From assembly GCF_009696065.1 (NCBI RefSeq), contig NZ_VUMS01000002.1, positions 140,612-204,611 of the forward strand: a DNA stretch of 64,000 nucleotides, given 5' to 3'. The DNA is from Oliverpabstia intestinalis (GTDB taxonomy: Bacteria > Bacillota > Clostridia > Lachnospirales > Lachnospiraceae). Positions 55,143-62,623 of the stretch are shown here, in pieces. Both the position numbers and the translations under genes were made by a program. Position 1 is the stretch's first letter. Each line of letters begins with the position of its first letter. Below the pieces are notes generated by a model. That model saw only the letters and a list, made by a program, of their open reading frames with translations, ran no database searches and had not been told where the DNA came from.

Positions 55143-55284
55143 GTAACTATTCAGTAGGCATTATCCCGTGAGGTGTTTTGGCATAAATATGCCAAAATCC
55201 CGAGACATACAAGCAAAAATGCCATCACCGAAGGTGATTTTAATTGCATTTTTGCTCGTAACTGTGAAGGTACTGAACAGTTAC
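55143..55284. repeat. 142-bp intergenic repeat, copy 2
   Basis: 140 of 142 bases are identical to the element at 31863-32004 (the two differences lie within the first 35 bases). Terminal inverted repeats GTAACTATTCAGTA / TACTGAACAGTTAC and the internal palindromes are preserved. It sits between thrC and the SleB-like gene. Confidence 0.92.
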
Positions 55285-55290
55285 TTTTAT

Positions 55291-55328
55291 GCAACTATTC
55301 AGCAGGTAGTATCCCACGAGGTGTTTTG
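55291..55328. repeat. 142-bp repeat, truncated copy 3
   Basis: About 38 bases (GCAACTATTCAGCAGGTAGT onward, ending GGTGTTTTG) match the first 38 bases of the element with a few changes. It starts 6 bases after copy 2 in the same direction and stops next to the 3' end of the sleB-like gene. It is either a decayed copy or evidence of tandem insertion. Confidence 0.7.
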
Positions 55329-55333
55329 CAATC

Positions 55334-56176
55334 TCAAATATAAAAGCTGTGTCCACCATGTGCAAACAGGAATGTCAGTTTTTCATCAAACCACTTCACG
55401 TTCTTTTCATCTGCCTGATCTTTCGCAATAAAGTACAAAGCTCCCTGCGACAGATCATCACCATCTATCGCACGATTTACTGCTTCTCTGGTATCATCCG
55501 AAACAGTCACTGTATAGATTCTGCCATCTTCTGTCGGCGAAAACTGTGGGCTTCCACCTGTCCGATCCCAGATCACAGATGTTACATTATCAGGGAACTG
55601 GTCACTCGAGACACGGTTCAAGATAACATTCGTTACCATGATCTTTCCGTCCAGATCTTCTCCTCCTGCCTCCGCTTCCACGATAGCAAGGAGATTCTCA
55701 TAGTCTTTATCTGACATACGCATCTGTTGAGTCAGATCATCCGCCTCCTGATCTGCGGCTTCCAGTGCCTGAATCATCCTGGTCCCCACATCCAGTTTTG
55801 CTACGGTTTCTGTCCGAATCATCCACTGTCCGACAAGAACAGTCTCACAGGGACCTCCAACAGCCCGATAACTTTTTGTAAGTCCTTTTGTAGCCAGGAT
55901 TCCATCGATTACCCCTGCATAACCACAGGGGATCGTCCCGTCAGGATCATCATCCCCGGTATCTGATTCTTCCTCTTTTTGGCCGGATGCTTCCTGTGTG
56001 ACTGTTATTTCTCCCATTTGTTTTACGATCATCGGCTTGCTACCCATCAGGCTTCCAACAGCCGCGATAACCACCGCTGTACCTGCTCCCACTGCCAGAC
56101 ATTCTCTTTTCCGTTCTCTGACTGCCCGCAGAAGCATCGCCCGAAGGGAATTCCAGACCTTTGTTAATCGTTCCAT
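55334..56176 (-). CDS. SleB/CwlJ-type cell wall hydrolase, membrane-anchored
   Basis: A 280-residue protein. One transmembrane helix near 28-46 (AVGAGTAVVIAAVGSLMG) follows a basic N-terminus. Residues about 155-280 are a Hydrolase_2 domain as in SleB/CwlJ: LLAIVEAEAGGEDLDGKIMV (catalytic Glu), NVILNRV, QFSPTEDGRIYTV and a late GALYFIAKDQADEKNVKWF. This family cleaves peptidoglycan in spore cortex or vegetative wall. The stop lies only 6 bases from the truncated repeat copy. It is monocistronic. Confidence 0.88.
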   Translation of the reverse strand: MERLTKVWNSLRAMLLRAVRERKRECLAVGAGTAVVIAAVGSLMGSKPMIVKQMGEITVTQEASGQKEEESDTGDDDPDGTIPCGYAGVIDGILATKGLTKSYRAVGGPCETVLVGQWMIRTETVAKLDVGTRMIQALEAADQEADDLTQQMRMSDKDYENLLAIVEAEAGGEDLDGKIMVTNVILNRVSSDQFPDNVTSVIWDRTGGSPQFSPTEDGRIYTVTVSDDTREAVNRAIDGDDLSQGALYFIAKDQADEKNVKWFDEKLTFLFAHGGHSFYI

Positions 56177-56429
56177 TTCTATTCCTCTTCGTTCTTTTCT
56201 TTTTCATAATTCTGTAATATTTTATTCATAATTATAAATATCCGTAAGAACAAAGTCAATAGAATCTCTGTTTTTTCTACTTATTTCACGAATTATCTCC
56301 CACTTTTTCATGAATAATGCTGGTTTATTTGATTATCGACCCACTTTCTTTTATTTTTCGATATATTTTAATATTTTAAAACATTTCCAATCATTTCGTA
56401 ACAACTACTCTTTTAACATAAGAAAACAG

Positions 56430-56465
56430 GGGCAAGATGTTACATTTCTGCAACATCTTGCCCCC
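56430..56465. terminator. Terminator probably belonging to leuA
   Basis: A perfect 13-bp stem GGGGCAAGATGTT (56430-56442) and complement (56453-56465), 15 bases beyond the leuA-like stop. The gap 56177-56429 is AT-rich with nothing else recognised; it contains the promoter region of the SleB-like gene. Confidence 0.7.
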
Positions 56466-56479
56466 TGATTGTTTTCCTT

Positions 56480-56536
56480 TTATCGGTTATTAATTGCTGT
56501 AACCAGCGCATCAATAGATGCACGGATTATATCACA
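56480..56536 (-). pseudogene. leuA: 3' end of 2-isopropylmalate synthase gene, likely attachment site
   Basis: The minus strand reads CDIIRASIDALVTAINNR followed by a stop, which matches the extreme C-terminus of LeuA-type proteins (D-x-I-x-A-S-x-x-A-L-x-x-A-x-N). A terminator follows immediately. The integrase gene ends 63 bases upstream. This is what one expects at one end of an element that integrates into the 3' end of leuA and leaves a duplicated gene tail. The match is short, so it is a strong suggestion, not proof. Confidence 0.55.
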
Positions 56537-56599
56537 GTCTATCAAACAAAGCCCAATTTATAGGCGTTTCCGCCATTTTTTAATCGTGTGTACACACCG

Positions 56600-57871
56600 T
56601 CATACACTATTTTTTCGAAAATCAATCGGAATGACTTTTTCATTCGTATCATTTCGATCTTTTGCGTAATAAAAATTGTATTTCTTACATTCTTCTTTTA
56701 AGAATTCCGTTGATGGATGCGCGTATACGTTTAACATATCCAAGGTTGCATGCCCCAAAAGTTTTTGAATCGCATTAGGACTCAATCCATACTCCACACA
56801 CCTTGTAGCATATGTATGACGAAAAATATGGGGGTGTAAAACAAGCAGTTCTGGATCTCTATGTTGCATTTCTGCCATAAATACCTCTTCCTCATTCACT
56901 CGATTTACTCCCTGTAAACAATACACCCATGCTTCACCTGGCGTCAAGCTTTTCCCAGTCTTAGTTGTAAATATCAATTCTGGATATTCTTCAAGCAGAT
57001 AGTTTGTTGATCCCCATTGACGATTTCTGGTTTTATCCTTATCTTGTTTTGTTTTCCATTTAAGGAATTTATATGCCACAAAATCACTCAGTGGAATTAC
57101 TCGTTTACTTGTGTATGACTTTGGAGAAGTGATATAAGTTCGCTCTTTCCGCAATTTTTGATTTTTCCTATCATACTGTTTCGTTCTGAGTAATGTTTTA
57201 GATATGGAAATGGTTTTATTCTCAAAATCTATATCTTTCCATTCTAATGCACATGCTTCACCAATACGCATACCGGTATATAATAATATGTAGAATAATT
57301 CCGCATAGCGCTGTCCAGAGATAGCTTCGAAAAATTTCTTTTCCATCTCGGGAGACAACGGGACGATCTGTTCCTTATAATCAATAGGTAATATGACACC
57401 TTCACATGGGTTTCGTAGTATCATATCATTTTCTATTGCTTTTTGTAATAATCCTTTGAGCAAATTTTTACTCGATAAAATCGTTTTATATGCATATCCT
57501 TTATCATACAAATTATTTATCGCTTTTTGCACATGTGACTGACGGATATCTGCAACCTTTAAGTGTCCAAGATCTTCTTGAATTCTTTTATAGTTGTTTG
57601 TTCTGGCAACAATCGTAGTATCTTTAACATTGATACTATAATTTTTCATCCAAAAATCATAAAACTGATCCAGTGTCCAATTGTTCAGGTTGGTTACACT
57701 GTTCGTTTCATATAAATGTTTCATTTCTGAGAATTTCTTTTTTAAAGTTTTTAAGTCAAATTCATATATGGTATGAGTTTTTCCATCAACGGTAAAACGA
57801 GCCATATACCTTCCATCTTTTCTTTGCGTAATTCCGTTTCCAAGTTCTTTTCCCTTTAAATCTTTACCCAT
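56600..57871 (-). CDS. int: Tyrosine-type integrase (Tn916-like)
   Basis: A 423-residue integrase. Residues 1-60 are an arm-binding/AP2-like domain (GITQRKDGRYMARFTVDGK), 65-165 the SAM-like core-binding domain, and 175-410 the catalytic domain with R-(K)-H-x-x-R-H-Y: YTGMRIGEACAL (Arg), HIFRHTYATRCVE (His-x-x-Arg), LLGHATLDMLNVYAH (His, Tyr). It would integrate and excise the mobile region. AAGGAG lies 8 bases before the start. It is preceded by an excisionase gene. Confidence 0.92.
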   Translation of the reverse strand: MGKDLKGKELGNGITQRKDGRYMARFTVDGKTHTIYEFDLKTLKKKFSEMKHLYETNSVTNLNNWTLDQFYDFWMKNYSINVKDTTIVARTNNYKRIQEDLGHLKVADIRQSHVQKAINNLYDKGYAYKTILSSKNLLKGLLQKAIENDMILRNPCEGVILPIDYKEQIVPLSPEMEKKFFEAISGQRYAELFYILLYTGMRIGEACALEWKDIDFENKTISISKTLLRTKQYDRKNQKLRKERTYITSPKSYTSKRVIPLSDFVAYKFLKWKTKQDKDKTRNRQWGSTNYLLEEYPELIFTTKTGKSLTPGEAWVYCLQGVNRVNEEEVFMAEMQHRDPELLVLHPHIFRHTYATRCVEYGLSPNAIQKLLGHATLDMLNVYAHPSTEFLKEECKKYNFYYAKDRNDTNEKVIPIDFRKNSV

Positions 57872-57918
57872 TAACCGCTCCTTTTCTGAGCCATGGAACT
57901 CTTATCGTTTACTTAGGT

Positions 57919-58113
57919 TTATATTCCTTTTTCAAGCCATTTTTCGAATTTTGGTTTGTAGATATAAACTCTGTTTCCTATTTTCTTTTTAAATGTACAG
58001 GAAGGTTCATTTAACACCTTTCGCATAGTGTTATAACACAACCCAGTGATCTGGCAAGCGTCTTTAATAGTTAATAATAATTTGTCGTTTTCATTTGAAT
58101 ATGTTTTTCTCAT
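57919..58113 (-). CDS. xis: Excisionase (Xis)
   Basis: A 64-residue MerR-like/HTH_17 DNA-binding protein (LLTIKDACQITGLCYNTMRKVLNEPS then GNRVYIYKPKFEKWLEKG), as in Tn916-type excisionases, that would bend the attachment DNA and favour excision. The start MRKTYSN is chosen with AGGAG at 9 bases; two nearby in-frame ATG codons are possible. It ends 47 bases before int. Confidence 0.85.
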   Translation of the reverse strand: MRKTYSNENDKLLLTIKDACQITGLCYNTMRKVLNEPSCTFKKKIGNRVYIYKPKFEKWLEKGI

Positions 58114-58133
58114 ATGCATTATCTCCTTTTGTA

Positions 58134-58286
58134 TCATTTGATTTTGTATAAAATATGGTTAAAGTATTTCTTTTTATCCCATAATATTTCTTTTGCATAT
58201 TCACTAGATACATGTGGTTTTAGCATAATTATCATATTCGCATGAATAATAAGCTCCGACAATATATCGTATTCCTTGCTGCACAT
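58134..58286 (-). CDS. Small protein upstream of xis
   Basis: A 50-codon frame MCSKEYDILSELIIHANM to DKKKYFNHILYKIK, ending at a TGA just before the xis ribosome binding site. Codon use is AT-rich like int and xis. The frame is open further upstream (KYIHVGIWNKERITN), so it may be a longer remnant. I do not recognise a family. The remaining gap to 58525 is AT-rich with nothing else seen. Confidence 0.35.
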   Translation of the reverse strand: MCSKEYDILSELIIHANMIIMLKPHVSSEYAKEILWDKKKYFNHILYKIK

Positions 58287-58523
58287 ATAGTTCGTTATTC
58301 TTTCCTTATTCCATATACCAACGTGAATATACTTTTTCTTCCTTCTTTTATTGTTTCATAACTAAAAGTATTATTTTTTCCTACTTTCTTTCTTAATCAA
58401 CCATTCACTCCTTTCTTTCCTGCTTAACAAAAACCTTCATATCGGTCACATATTTCTTTCCTCCGTTTCCTTTTTCTCCATACTGTGAATAGTTTCACTT
58501 CAAATATGGAAAATCAGGGCATC

Positions 58524-58567
58524 AAAAAAGAAAGAGAATGCACATCTGATCCTCTTTCTTTTCTGAC
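58524..58567. terminator. Hairpin in the mobile region
   Basis: AAAAGAAAGAG (58526-58536) and CTCTTTCTTTT (58552-58562) form a perfect stem with A/T tails, able to work on either strand. Confidence 0.55.
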
Positions 58568-58587
58568 GATTTATCATATGATATATT

Positions 58588-58626
58588 TTATTTTCCGCCG
58601 TGGCAGATGAAAAGTACTTTAATCAT
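58588..58626 (-). pseudogene. Start of a low-molecular-weight tyrosine phosphatase gene (12 codons)
   Basis: A strong AGGAG is followed by ATG and MIKVLFICHGGK, then a stop. The first ten residues match the beginning of LMW protein tyrosine phosphatases (MIKVLFICHGNICRSP), and the match ends exactly after CHG, before the catalytic Cys loop is complete. It looks like the 5' end of a host gene carried by or left next to an integrated element. Confidence 0.6.
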
Positions 58627-58648
58627 AGTTTTGTTTCTCCTTGTTTTG

Positions 58649-58798
58649 CCCCGGAATGCCCTGTTTTGCAAGGGTTTCCGGGGATTTGTGAAATGTGTGT
58701 ATTGGCTGACATCTTGGCAAAATAGGGCAAGATGGAGCAAGTTGTTGTGGGCTGTTAGTAGTAAAGTTGGTAGTAAAACGGGATTTGGTTACTACTAA
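58649..58798. other. Possible recombination site: hairpin plus TACTAC repeats
   Basis: CCCCGGAA / TTCCGGGG (58649-58683) forms a perfect stem upstream of the LMW-PTP start. Further on, TTAGTAGTAA (58755-58764), GGTAGTAAA (58769-58777) and TTACTACTAA (58789-58798) form two direct copies and one inverted copy of a 7-9 base motif. Clustered repeats like this are typical of recombinase arm-type sites. Confidence 0.4.
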
Positions 58799-58905
58799 GC
58801 AATTTCTATCTTTCCTTTAATCACATCCGGCGAATGTTTTGATGTCATTTTATAATCAATACTCTCTGGAACATCATGAAAAATAAGAACAGACGGAAAT
58901 GCCAT
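58795..58905 (-). pseudogene. Unrecognised gene tail
   Basis: The minus strand has an open frame ending MAFPSVLIFHDVPESIDYKM to KGKIEIA then TAG. The frame stays open upstream to the TraX terminator, and no ribosome binding site precedes the ATG. The sequence looks coding but I do not recognise the family; it is probably a 3' fragment. Confidence 0.35.
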
Positions 58906-58957
58906 TCGGGTATTGTGTTTTAAATAGTTAAGATGAAAAGTCCTCAAATATAGAAGC

Positions 58958-58996
58958 GAAAGGGCGTAAATGCATTCACATTTACGCCCTCTTTTT
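58958..58996. terminator. Terminator after the traX gene
   Basis: AGGGCGTAAATG (58961-58972) and CATTTACGCCCT (58979-58990) form a perfect 12-bp stem with a T-run on the plus side and TTTCGC on the minus side. It overlaps the end of the traX gene. Confidence 0.8.
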
Positions 58997-59708
58997 AAAT
59001 TCCAAGATACATTCTTATGATTCCTAAAATCAGCAAATGCACCGGATAGAAAAGATAATTTACTAACTTATTCTGTTTTCCACGCTCTCCATTGTAAGTA
59101 AGTGTCAGTCCAAATCCAAGCAGAGCCCACGGCTCTTTAAACATAGAGATGTAACAAAACGGAATTCCAAGTGCCCATCTCTCATGAAAAATATAACAGA
59201 AATAACCGATCAGTACCGCATGATGTTCGTAGTCCAGACTTTCATTCATTGCTACAATGCACAACACCGCTACAATGAGAAATGATACGAAATACCACAA
59301 AGCCTTCGGTAGTGACGCCATCTTTTCTTTCAGTACATCGATCACCCAGATCATAGCAAGCACAAGTGCCAGTGTAAACATAATATTGTTCCAGTTGATT
59401 TCAACAAATCTAGCCGATGTGCACATATCAAACGGAACCTCTGATATCACTCCAAATACAAGAAGTGTAACTAAATATCTCCATTTAGTGCTTGTGTGGA
59501 AATATCCTTCCACAAGAAGGAAGATAAATATCGGGAAAGCGATTCTTCCTAAAATATCAAAAAAATCACTCAATCGATTCAATGCTCCTCCATCCAGATT
59601 TGGATAGATCAATGCCTTATTCGTATGGTCAATGAACATCGATAAAAAAGCGATATATTTCAATTGCGCTCCTGAGAATATCTTGATTCGTTCTTTTATA
59701 TTGTTCAT
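58995..59708 (-). CDS. TraX family membrane protein
   Basis: A 237-residue protein of the TraX family with about seven membrane helices. The N-terminal LKYIAFLSMFIDHTNKALIYP, the RIAFPIFIFLLVEGYFHTS segment and the late YPVHLLILGIIRMYLG are diagnostic. TraX N-acetylates F pilin in E. coli; Firmicute members are common on chromosomes and mobile elements and their role is unclear. Its start codon overlaps the end of a degenerate frame. Confidence 0.85.
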   Translation of the reverse strand: MNNIKERIKIFSGAQLKYIAFLSMFIDHTNKALIYPNLDGGALNRLSDFFDILGRIAFPIFIFLLVEGYFHTSTKWRYLVTLLVFGVISEVPFDMCTSARFVEINWNNIMFTLALVLAMIWVIDVLKEKMASLPKALWYFVSFLIVAVLCIVAMNESLDYEHHAVLIGYFCYIFHERWALGIPFCYISMFKEPWALLGFGLTLTYNGERGKQNKLVNYLFYPVHLLILGIIRMYLGI

Positions 59709-59744
59709 AAGTTTTTCTTTTCAGACACCTTTCTTAATTCTATT

Positions 59745-59838
59745 CTAGTAATTTTCTGCGTGAAGCTCAAAGTAGCTCTGTGGATGCGCGCATACCGGAC
59801 AGACTTCCGGGGCTTGCCCTTGAATTCCTTCTCCACAT
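59745..59838 (-). pseudogene. Rubrerythrin C-terminal fragment
   Basis: In the frame ending TAG at 59745 the minus strand reads CGEGIQGQAPEVCPVC then AHPQSYFELHAENY and a stop. This is the rubredoxin-like C-terminus of a rubrerythrin, with its second Cys-x-x-Cys iron ligands (CPVC). The rest of the gene (about 160 residues) is missing. Confidence 0.7.
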
Positions 59839-59847
59839 AGCAATGTT

Positions 59848-59980
59848 CATGTTTGCCAACCAGCTTATCGCCCATATCTACCTTCAATTCTTCTGCAACA
59901 GTATGTGCTATTCTCTTTGCCAAGTTACTTTTGATTTCATCGTTTCGTCCCGGCCATAGTTTTACAATCACATGTGGCCT
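59848..59980 (-). pseudogene. 4-oxalocrotonate tautomerase-like fragment
   Basis: The minus strand encodes PHVIVKLWPGRNDEIKSNL then AKRIAHTVAEELKVDMGDK, the first 40 residues of a tautomerase whose Pro1 is the catalytic base. The codon before that proline is AGG where ATG would be expected, with GGGGGA upstream, so the start appears mutated. The frame then runs into the rubrerythrin fragment in another phase. The stretch 59981-60205 holds no further gene that I recognise. Confidence 0.55.
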
Positions 59981-60205
59981 ATTTTCCCCCTCGCAATCTA
60001 ATGAAATCGACAATAAATTTAGCCCCCTGTCTGATACCTCTTGGTACACGCCTTTTCTTCCTCATACGCACTCTGTATAAACTGTTTCTTCTGTGCATTT
60101 ATCGTACTTCTTCAGCTTTTTTATATATACAAAAGCAGTAGACTCAAATTGTAGCCTACTGCCTTGATTATTTTCCTCTTTAATTTTTATATAGTACATT
60201 TCTGA

Positions 60206-60580
60206 TTACTGATTACCTATTTGACTCAATTCTCTCAGTTGCTGCTTAAGTTTCTTATTTTCTTCCAGAAGTTTTTGTTCTAAACTCTTTAATTTTGTAA
60301 TCTGAATTTTCAAATTTATTATCTCATCTTCAGCCTCTATCGCTCTTATTATTTCCATGCTATTACATGGCATTTGCTGTTTACTTCTGGCATTATCTAA
60401 TACTTTTCGTACTTCTTGATTCCTGTAAAAGAAAGATTTTGCAAATCCAGTACGTTTCCTAAGTTCTTTCACAGTTATCCTCTCTTGGTTTTCAAGCATC
60501 TTCTGAATTTGAGTGATTGCCATTTTTGCTTTTTTCCTGCTCTTTTCTTTATTTATGGCTACTATTTTATCATATTTCAT
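60206..60580 (-). CDS. TnpC-like (DUF6262) transposition protein, copy 2
   Basis: A 124-residue protein with an N-terminal HTH-like part (RITVKELRKRTGFAKSFFYRNQEVRKVLDNAR) and a C-terminal coiled coil (LEQKLLEENKKLKQQLREL). It resembles Tn554 TnpC-type accessory proteins. It is a paralogue of the gene just upstream (both begin MKYDK and share the RTG-x-x-FFY motif). Together with the recombinase fragment it looks like a Tn554-family module. Confidence 0.6.
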   Translation of the reverse strand: MKYDKIVAINKEKSRKKAKMAITQIQKMLENQERITVKELRKRTGFAKSFFYRNQEVRKVLDNARSKQQMPCNSMEIIRAIEAEDEIINLKIQITKLKSLEQKLLEENKKLKQQLRELSQIGNQ

Positions 60581-60607
60581 TGGGATTCATCCTTTCTCCA
60601 ATGACCT

Positions 60608-61030
60608 CTACAGTCTCTTTAATAATCCGATTTCTTTTCTTCCCAATTGCTTTTTTAAATTTTCTACTTCTTTGATTAAACACTCATTTTGTTCCAATAA
60701 TTCTTGATTTTTTAGCTGTAATTCTTCATTCTGTGCTTTTACCTTTCGAATTTCACTTTTTAAAATCATGAGCGTATTGTTCATAGCTTTATCGATAATC
60801 ACTTGTCTCGGATTATAACAAGCACCTTGGTTCCTTATTGCGTTATCCAGTTCTTCTCTAATCAGTGGATTCTTATAAAAAAATCCTCTTGATAAACCTG
60901 TTTTGCGAACCAATCCTGCAACAGTCACACGCTCCATATTGCTTAACATATCTTCGATAGCCTTCCTCGCAATTTCCATCTTCCTTTGACTCTCAGCTTG
61001 TGTAATCTCTACCATCTTGTCATATTTCAT
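60608..61030 (-). CDS. TnpC-like (DUF6262) transposition protein, copy 1
   Basis: A 140-residue protein with ERVTVAGLVRKTGLSRGFFYKNPLIREELD in the middle and a leucine-rich coiled coil (NEELQLKNQELLEQNECL) after it. It resembles Tn554 TnpC-type proteins and the paralogue next to it. Its start overlaps the end of the recombinase fragment, with AAGGA upstream, so translation is coupled. Confidence 0.6.
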   Translation of the reverse strand: MKYDKMVEITQAESQRKMEIARKAIEDMLSNMERVTVAGLVRKTGLSRGFFYKNPLIREELDNAIRNQGACYNPRQVIIDKAMNNTLMILKSEIRKVKAQNEELQLKNQELLEQNECLIKEVENLKKQLGRKEIGLLKRL

Positions 61031-61316
61031 AATCATCCCATCCTTCTATGATATCTAATAGGATCATGTCCATTTTTTCTCTTGCAGCTCTCGTTTCGTC
61101 TGCCATCAGCTTATTTCCGATTTTCCGATAATGGTGTACCGAATATATGGAGGTATGCCCCAGTAACTTGGCTATCATCCAGTCATCCACATGCATTTCT
61201 GTCAATTTCTTTCCATAGCAGTGTCTAAAGATATGAGTTCCAAACTTCAGAAATTCACCATTATCATCCCGGATATCTTCTTGGCGTATCATTTTCATAA
61301 TCTGATTTTGAATCAT
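61020..61316 (-). pseudogene. Tyrosine recombinase C-terminal fragment (Tn554 TnpA/B-like)
   Basis: 98 codons encode only the end of a tyrosine recombinase: FGTHIFRHCYGKKLTEM (His-x-x-Arg), AKLLGHTSIYSVHHYRKIG (His and catalytic Tyr). The N-terminal two thirds, including the first catalytic Arg, is replaced from about 61317 by a group II intron fragment on the other strand. Order with the two following TnpC-like genes matches Tn554 tnpA/B-tnpC. Confidence 0.75.
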
Positions 61317-61541
61317 GGTGCACTTAGGATTAGGTATGATGAAAATGGCAAAGAAATATGGGATTCTCACCACAGAGGCAATATGGTTCACATGACCGAT
61401 GTGGAAATAGTATCACAGGTGAATGCCGAGATTAGAGGTATGTATAATTACTATTCGATAGCGGAAAATGCAACAGTCATCAAAAACTTTGCATTCATCT
61501 TGGAATATAGCATGTATAGTGTTCTTTTTCGTTTAAAGTAA
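61317..61541 (+). pseudogene. Group II intron reverse transcriptase C-terminal fragment
   Basis: The plus strand reads LRIRYDENGKEIW, then VEIVSQVNAEIRGMYNYYSIAENATVIKNF and LEYSMY, ending in TAA. The N-AEIRG-x-YNYY motif is typical of the maturase (X) domain of group II intron-encoded proteins. Only about 70 codons remain, and no intron RNA structure was found. It lies between the recombinase fragment and a small minus-strand gene. Confidence 0.7.
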
Positions 61542-61716
61542 CTGTTCCATCCCCATCCACCACTTTCAACAGCATTGGATAATCTTTGATCAATTTCTTC
61601 TGCCGTTTTTCTATATCCTGGTATTCCGGATGTTCTTTTCTCAGATAATTTACGATCTGCTCGCCCACTTTCATTTCTATGGCATCCATCCACAGTTCTT
61701 CTAATTGTACATGCAT
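61495..61716 (-). CDS. Small hypothetical protein of the mobile region
   Basis: A 73-residue protein (MHVQLEELWMDAIEMKVG to EKEHYTCYIPR). KRQKKLIKDYPMLLKVVDGDG in the middle resembles small helical proteins common in integrative elements of Firmicutes, though I cannot name a family with confidence. The C-terminus overlaps the group II fragment and may be altered by it. A duplicated leader sequence lies just upstream. Confidence 0.45.
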   Translation of the reverse strand: MHVQLEELWMDAIEMKVGEQIVNYLRKEHPEYQDIEKRQKKLIKDYPMLLKVVDGDGTVTLNEKEHYTCYIPR

Positions 61717-61740
61717 TCCGCTTCGCTCCCTTCTGATTCA

Positions 61741-61850
61741 TTGTGTTCTATCAAGCATTACACTATACCATTTTCGGCTGAGAAAGCTATTCACAGAATG
61801 CGACAAGATTTTCTTCCACAGATCGTGCAAACTACCTATTATCGCTATCT
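61741..61850. repeat. Duplicated leader sequence, copy A
   Basis: About 110 bases similar to 63479-63588: both contain TGTTCTAYCAARCATTACAC, then CTATTCRCAGAATGYGACAAG and TGTGCAARC. On the minus strand both carry an extended -10 element (TGRTATAGT) 20-30 bases before a small gene. It looks like a duplicated promoter region. Confidence 0.6.
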
Positions 61851-62566
61851 GGATGGATCGTTTCGCTTTTGGGGTTTATCCCTATTTTTTGTTTCACCTT
61901 TTTAAGTTTCCGCACCTCAGCTGCCCCTTTTTCTACCATTGCTTTCAGCTCCGGCAGTGAAGTATTCCAAATGGAAGAATCTTTGCTGAAAAAGCGGATA
62001 CCATGCGTTTTCATAATCATGTCGCCTATTTCGGGATATACCGTAACCACATCCGGCGGCTGCAATGGATACTCAATCAGGGGATGATATTTGATCTCCC
62101 CGGATATTTCCTCCAGCACCCTTTCTTCCATTTCCGGTGTGCAATCTTCATAAGCACTCCGTCCGGTCAGTTCATGATAGGCTTCATCCCCAACATAATT
62201 AAGTGATTCAAATACACAATCTCCATTCTTTTCTACCTTTGCTAAAGAATCCGGATTCTCCAGTGCTGCCATATAGACATTTTTTCCCTGTGCGATCAGC
62301 CATGCTCTGAAATCAATAAATCCATCATCTGAACATCCATACTCTTTTATAAGTGTGGCTGCTGTCCAAAGCCCATATTTATTGGCTGCGTCTTGGTATC
62401 CGTGCATAATCGCATGAAACTGCAGGGATTGCTCCGACGGAATACTTAACAGTTCTTTTTTGATCCAGGAAATTGATGCTTTCATATCCTGTCCACACTG
62501 CTTTCTCATTTCTTCAATGAACTGCCAGAAAGTCTCTTTGTTAATTTCAGTTATTCCACTGCTCAT
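61832..62566 (-). CDS. DUF4240 family protein
   Basis: A 244-residue protein. The N-terminal 125 residues match DUF4240: TFWQFIEEMRKQ, LLSIPSEQSLQFHAIM, YGLWTAATLIKEYGCSDDGFIDFRAWLIAQGK and the AALENPDSLA end. Function unknown; members occur beside toxins and immunity proteins in some bacteria, which I note without claiming here. GAGGAAGG lies before the chosen start MSSGITE. Confidence 0.75.
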   Translation of the reverse strand: MSSGITEINKETFWQFIEEMRKQCGQDMKASISWIKKELLSIPSEQSLQFHAIMHGYQDAANKYGLWTAATLIKEYGCSDDGFIDFRAWLIAQGKNVYMAALENPDSLAKVEKNGDCVFESLNYVGDEAYHELTGRSAYEDCTPEMEERVLEEISGEIKYHPLIEYPLQPPDVVTVYPEIGDMIMKTHGIRFFSKDSSIWNTSLPELKAMVEKGAAEVRKLKKVKQKIGINPKSETIHPDSDNR

Positions 62567-62623
62567 ATCAAACCTTCCTCTGTAATAAAACATTCTCTTT
62601 TATTTTCCTGTGACTAACCACCG

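Noticed and set aside
58138..58525. Possible conjugation or replication genes upstream of xis
   Set aside because: Only a 50-codon frame is visible; no relaxase, coupling protein or replication motif, so an intact conjugative element cannot be claimed in this window.
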